DNA from: Methanocalculus sp.
Lineage (GTDB): Archaea; Halobacteriota; Methanomicrobia; Methanomicrobiales; Methanocorpusculaceae
Assembly: GCF_030651615.1 (NCBI RefSeq)
Contig: NZ_JAUSCG010000078.1
Coordinates: 1-16,051, forward strand
DNA length: 16,051 nucleotides
Direction of reading: 5' to 3'
Shown: positions 13,918-16,051 of the stretch, piece after piece
Position numbering within the stretch: position 1 is the first letter of the stretch
How the letters are laid out: every line of letters begins with the position of its first letter
Translations under genes and position numbers: made by a program
Notes under the pieces: model-generated
The model's database searches: none
Seen by the model: the letters and a program-made list of their open reading frames with translations, nothing else
What the model was told of the DNA's origin: nothing

Positions 13918-15096
13918 ATGATCAAACGTGATGCAGAGGAGAAACTTCGATCACTTGCCCTTGGATTTCCTGCCGTTTCGGTCATCGGCCCACGTCAGTC
14001 AGGGAAGACAACGCTTGTTCGATCAGTATTCCCACATATCCCCTACATATTACTGGAAGATCCCGATACGCGTGCATTCGCAGAGGAGGATCCACGCAGC
14101 TTTCTTGCACAGTTTGAAGAGAGCGGAGCAGTCTTTGATGAGGTTCAGAGGGTTCCACAGCTTTTTTCGTACCTTCAGGGTATTCTGGACAGGCAGACAA
14201 AGCCCGGAAAGTTCATCCTCACCGGATCACAGAACTTCCTGATGATGGAGCAGATATCCCAGTCACTCGCCGGACGTGTCGGAATAATCAAACTCCTCCC
14301 CCTCTCGATGAGGGAGATTGCCCGTGCCGGAGTTATGCCGGATACATATGAGGAGATCCTCTATGGAGGTCTTTACCCTCGCACCTACAGCAGCCCCATT
14401 CACCCATCCGATTTCTACTCATCATACATTCAGACATACATTGAGCGTGATCTTCGTCAGCTGAAGCAGGTGCAGAATCTCTCGACATTCCAGATATTTA
14501 TGAAGATGTGCGCCCATCGATCAGGTCAGATCATCAATTACTCATCCCTGGCCAATGACTGTGGTATCACCCATAACACAGCGAAGGAGTGGCTATCTCT
14601 TCTTGAGACATCACTTTTAATCGTCCTGATCAGACCTCACCATAAAAACTTCAACAAGCGGCTTGTCAAGATGCCCAAACTGTACTTCACCGACCCGGGA
14701 CTTGCAGCACATCTCTCCGGAATACAAAATGCCGACGATCTTGGGTATCACCCACTCAAAGGAGGACTCTTTGAATCACTCATTCTCACCGAGTTTCTCA
14801 AGATCAGGTATAACGCCGGTAAAGAATCCAACCTCTACTTCTGGAGGGATAAACTCGGGCATGAGATCGACTGCATCATTGAATATGCAGGATCAGATCT
14901 CATTCCTGTTGAGATAAAATCTGGCAGAACTGCCAGTAGCGACTTCTTCAAAGAGATCGCGTACTGGAACGGACTCTCCGGCAACACCCCTGATCGATCG
15001 TTTGTTGTCTATGGAGGGGATCAGCACCAGAGGAGATCAGCCGGGCAGCTGATTGGATATCAGGAGATGGAACCGATCTTCTCGTATCTGGAGTGA
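13918..15096 (+). CDS. AAA_14 / DUF4143 family ATP-binding protein, 392 aa (400 aa if started at 13894)
   Basis: P-loop ATPase with a C-terminal DUF4143 region, widespread in archaea and bacteria and without an established general role. Numbering from 13894: Walker A G32-P-R-Q-S-G-K-T39, Walker B V-F-D-E-V-Q-R (80-86), sensor-like L-T-G-S-Q-N-F (109-115) and S-L-A-G-R. A winged-helix-like part follows (about 200-235), then Y-F-T-D-P-G-L-A-A-H-L and F-E-S-L-I-L-T-E. The C-terminal W-R-D-K-L-G-H-E-I-D-C-I-I-E with I-P-V-E-I-K-S-G forms a PD-(D/E)XK-like D...E-x-K signature. I prefer ATG 13918 because AGGCGAG (13904-13910) is ideally spaced and the upstream ATG lies in a dyad. It lies 89 bp after the methyltransferase with its own promoter and ends 7 bp from a convergent gene. 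Confidence 0.88.
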   Translation: MIKRDAEEKLRSLALGFPAVSVIGPRQSGKTTLVRSVFPHIPYILLEDPDTRAFAEEDPRSFLAQFEESGAVFDEVQRVPQLFSYLQGILDRQTKPGKFILTGSQNFLMMEQISQSLAGRVGIIKLLPLSMREIARAGVMPDTYEEILYGGLYPRTYSSPIHPSDFYSSYIQTYIERDLRQLKQVQNLSTFQIFMKMCAHRSGQIINYSSLANDCGITHNTAKEWLSLLETSLLIVLIRPHHKNFNKRLVKMPKLYFTDPGLAAHLSGIQNADDLGYHPLKGGLFESLILTEFLKIRYNAGKESNLYFWRDKLGHEIDCIIEYAGSDLIPVEIKSGRTASSDFFKEIAYWNGLSGNTPDRSFVVYGGDQHQRRSAGQLIGYQEMEPIFSYLE

Positions 15097-15103
15097 GGGG
15101 ATA

Positions 15104-16051
15104 TCACACAAACCTCCGTGCATCACAGATCAGATCCACAATCACCGGCCGATTCATAGATACCGCTTGTGTAACCGCTCCCTTGAGATCACCCGGTTGC
15201 TCCACCCGGATCCCGGCACCCCCGCAGGCCTCTGCATATGCTGCAAAGTCAGGGTTATACAGGTCGGTTCCGAAGTTTTCATAGTGCTCCATCAGCTGCT
15301 CGACCTGGATCATCCCGAGCTGCCGGTTATTCATGATGATGACGACCATCGGAAGGTCGTACTTCACAGCAGTGACAAAGTCTGCCATCGCCTGCGAGAA
15401 GCCGCCGTCACCGGTGATGCAGACGACCTGTTTATCAGGGTAGGCAAGTTTTGCCGCGATCGCTGCAGGAAATCCAAATCCCATCGTCCCGAGATACCCG
15501 GACATGGTAAACCGCTGCCGCTTCATCCGGAAGTTTCTCCCAAACCACCACTGGTTCTCGCCGACATCAAGGCAGATGACGGCATCTTCAGGCAAAGTAT
15601 CAGAGAGGACCTTCATGATGAACGGGGGGCGGATCGGTTCTGCATCAGGATCAGCCTCGCGGTCCAGCTGATCGAACCAGGCCTTCTTCATCCCTGCAAT
15701 CTCTTCTTTGAGACCGGGCCGGGTCTTTTTTGTTGCCATGCCGGTGAGGAGGGGGATCGTCTCCGAACAGGTGCCCCAGAGCGGGATCGTCTCCCTCCCG
15801 ATGCCGAGCTTTACCGGGTTCGTATCGACCTGTATGATCGGTGTGTCTGTCGGAACGTTCGTAAACTTCGAAAATCCGACACCGAAGGTGACGATCAGAT
15901 CGGATTGTTCAACGAGGGTGCGGGCCTGTGGAGAGCCGACCGATCCAAGCACGCTGATCACACGCGGATGATCTTCCGGGAGGATGCCTTTTGCCCGGTA
16001 TGTGGTGAGGATCGGGGCATCAATCTTCTCTGAGAAGGCAAGAACAGCTTC
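15104..16051 (-). CDS. Thiamine-pyrophosphate-dependent enzyme, pyruvate oxidase/acetolactate synthase family, C-terminal 315 aa (cut by right edge)
   Basis: The reverse frame is open to the window edge, so the N-terminal Pyr domain is outside. The first visible residues (L-T-T-Y-R-A-K-G-I-L-P-E-D-H-P) begin the central domain, which continues with V-T-F-G-V-G-F and I-Q-V-D-T-N-P. The C-terminal cofactor domain has G-D-G-G-F-S, 24 residues from GDG to N-N, the metal/diphosphate motif. The region around M-S-G-Y-L-G-T-M-G-F-G-F-P and I-A-E/A-E-A-C-G-G-A-G-I-R-V-E resembles pyruvate oxidase (PoxB-type) more than biosynthetic acetolactate synthase. The protein stops at V-I-V-D-L-I-C-D-A-R-R-F-V, without the C-terminal membrane-binding extension of E. 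coli PoxB. The substrate remains open: decarboxylation or carboligation of a 2-oxoacid. It is convergent with the DUF4143 gene (7 bp apart) and looks more GC-rich than the pilus genes. Confidence 0.85.
   Translation of the reverse strand, partial: EAVLAFSEKIDAPILTTYRAKGILPEDHPRVISVLGSVGSPQARTLVEQSDLIVTFGVGFSKFTNVPTDTPIIQVDTNPVKLGIGRETIPLWGTCSETIPLLTGMATKKTRPGLKEEIAGMKKAWFDQLDREADPDAEPIRPPFIMKVLSDTLPEDAVICLDVGENQWWFGRNFRMKRQRFTMSGYLGTMGFGFPAAIAAKLAYPDKQVVCITGDGGFSQAMADFVTAVKYDLPMVVIIMNNRQLGMIQVEQLMEHYENFGTDLYNPDFAAYAEACGGAGIRVEQPGDLKGAVTQAVSMNRPVIVDLICDARRFV

Noticed and set aside
15053..16033. Long plus-strand open frame of 326 aa at the right end
   Set aside because: Antisense shadow of the thiamine-pyrophosphate enzyme, which has recognisable motifs. 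The plus frame is rich in Arg, His and Asp and has no family features.

Overview
The window looks like a methanogenic archaeon of the order Methanomicrobiales. This rests on several archaeal type IV pilins with the D-A-V-S-P-V-I-G leader/helix signature, a PGF-CTERM (archaeosortase-type) surface protein whose N-terminus resembles DUF3821, archaeal TATA-like promoters in AT-rich gaps, and good Shine-Dalgarno sites. I cannot name the genus from the sequence.

Positions 1-11784 form one large type IV pilus (or pilus-like secretion) locus. At least three pilins are on the minus strand (the first runs off the left edge), tightly coupled by short overlaps and fired from a 229-bp divergent promoter region (1387-1615). 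The plus strand then carries a near-continuous operon. It contains an 832-aa secreted PGF-CTERM protein, a membrane-anchored transglutaminase-like protein whose catalytic Cys is replaced by Ser, the pilus assembly ATPase, a 598-aa double-domain GspF/TadC/ArlJ-like platform protein, four pilin-type proteins (143, 285, 168 and 174 aa), and a decayed 3' fragment of a fifth pilin. ATPase and platform protein are the core machine. The pilins would be the filament subunits. The two exported proteins are the unusual partners, probably surface-displayed or accessory. No prepilin peptidase or archaeosortase gene is in the window, so both must be encoded elsewhere.

From 11785 on the content changes. 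A sugar-phosphate isomerase/epimerase-like TIM-barrel protein (11961-12701) is followed by a DNA methyltransferase with an SPPY motif (12821-13828), then an AAA_14/DUF4143 ATPase with a PD-(D/E)XK-like C-terminus whose promoter/start region carries a strong 12-bp dyad. A convergent thiamine-pyrophosphate enzyme of the pyruvate oxidase/acetolactate synthase family (15104-16051) is cut by the right edge. This last gene looks more GC-rich than the pilus locus.

The most interesting points are the coupling of a Cys-to-Ser transglutaminase-like protein and an archaeosortase substrate to a type IV pilus operon, the N-terminally deleted pilin cassette at the end of the pilin array, and the dyad over the DUF4143 gene start.
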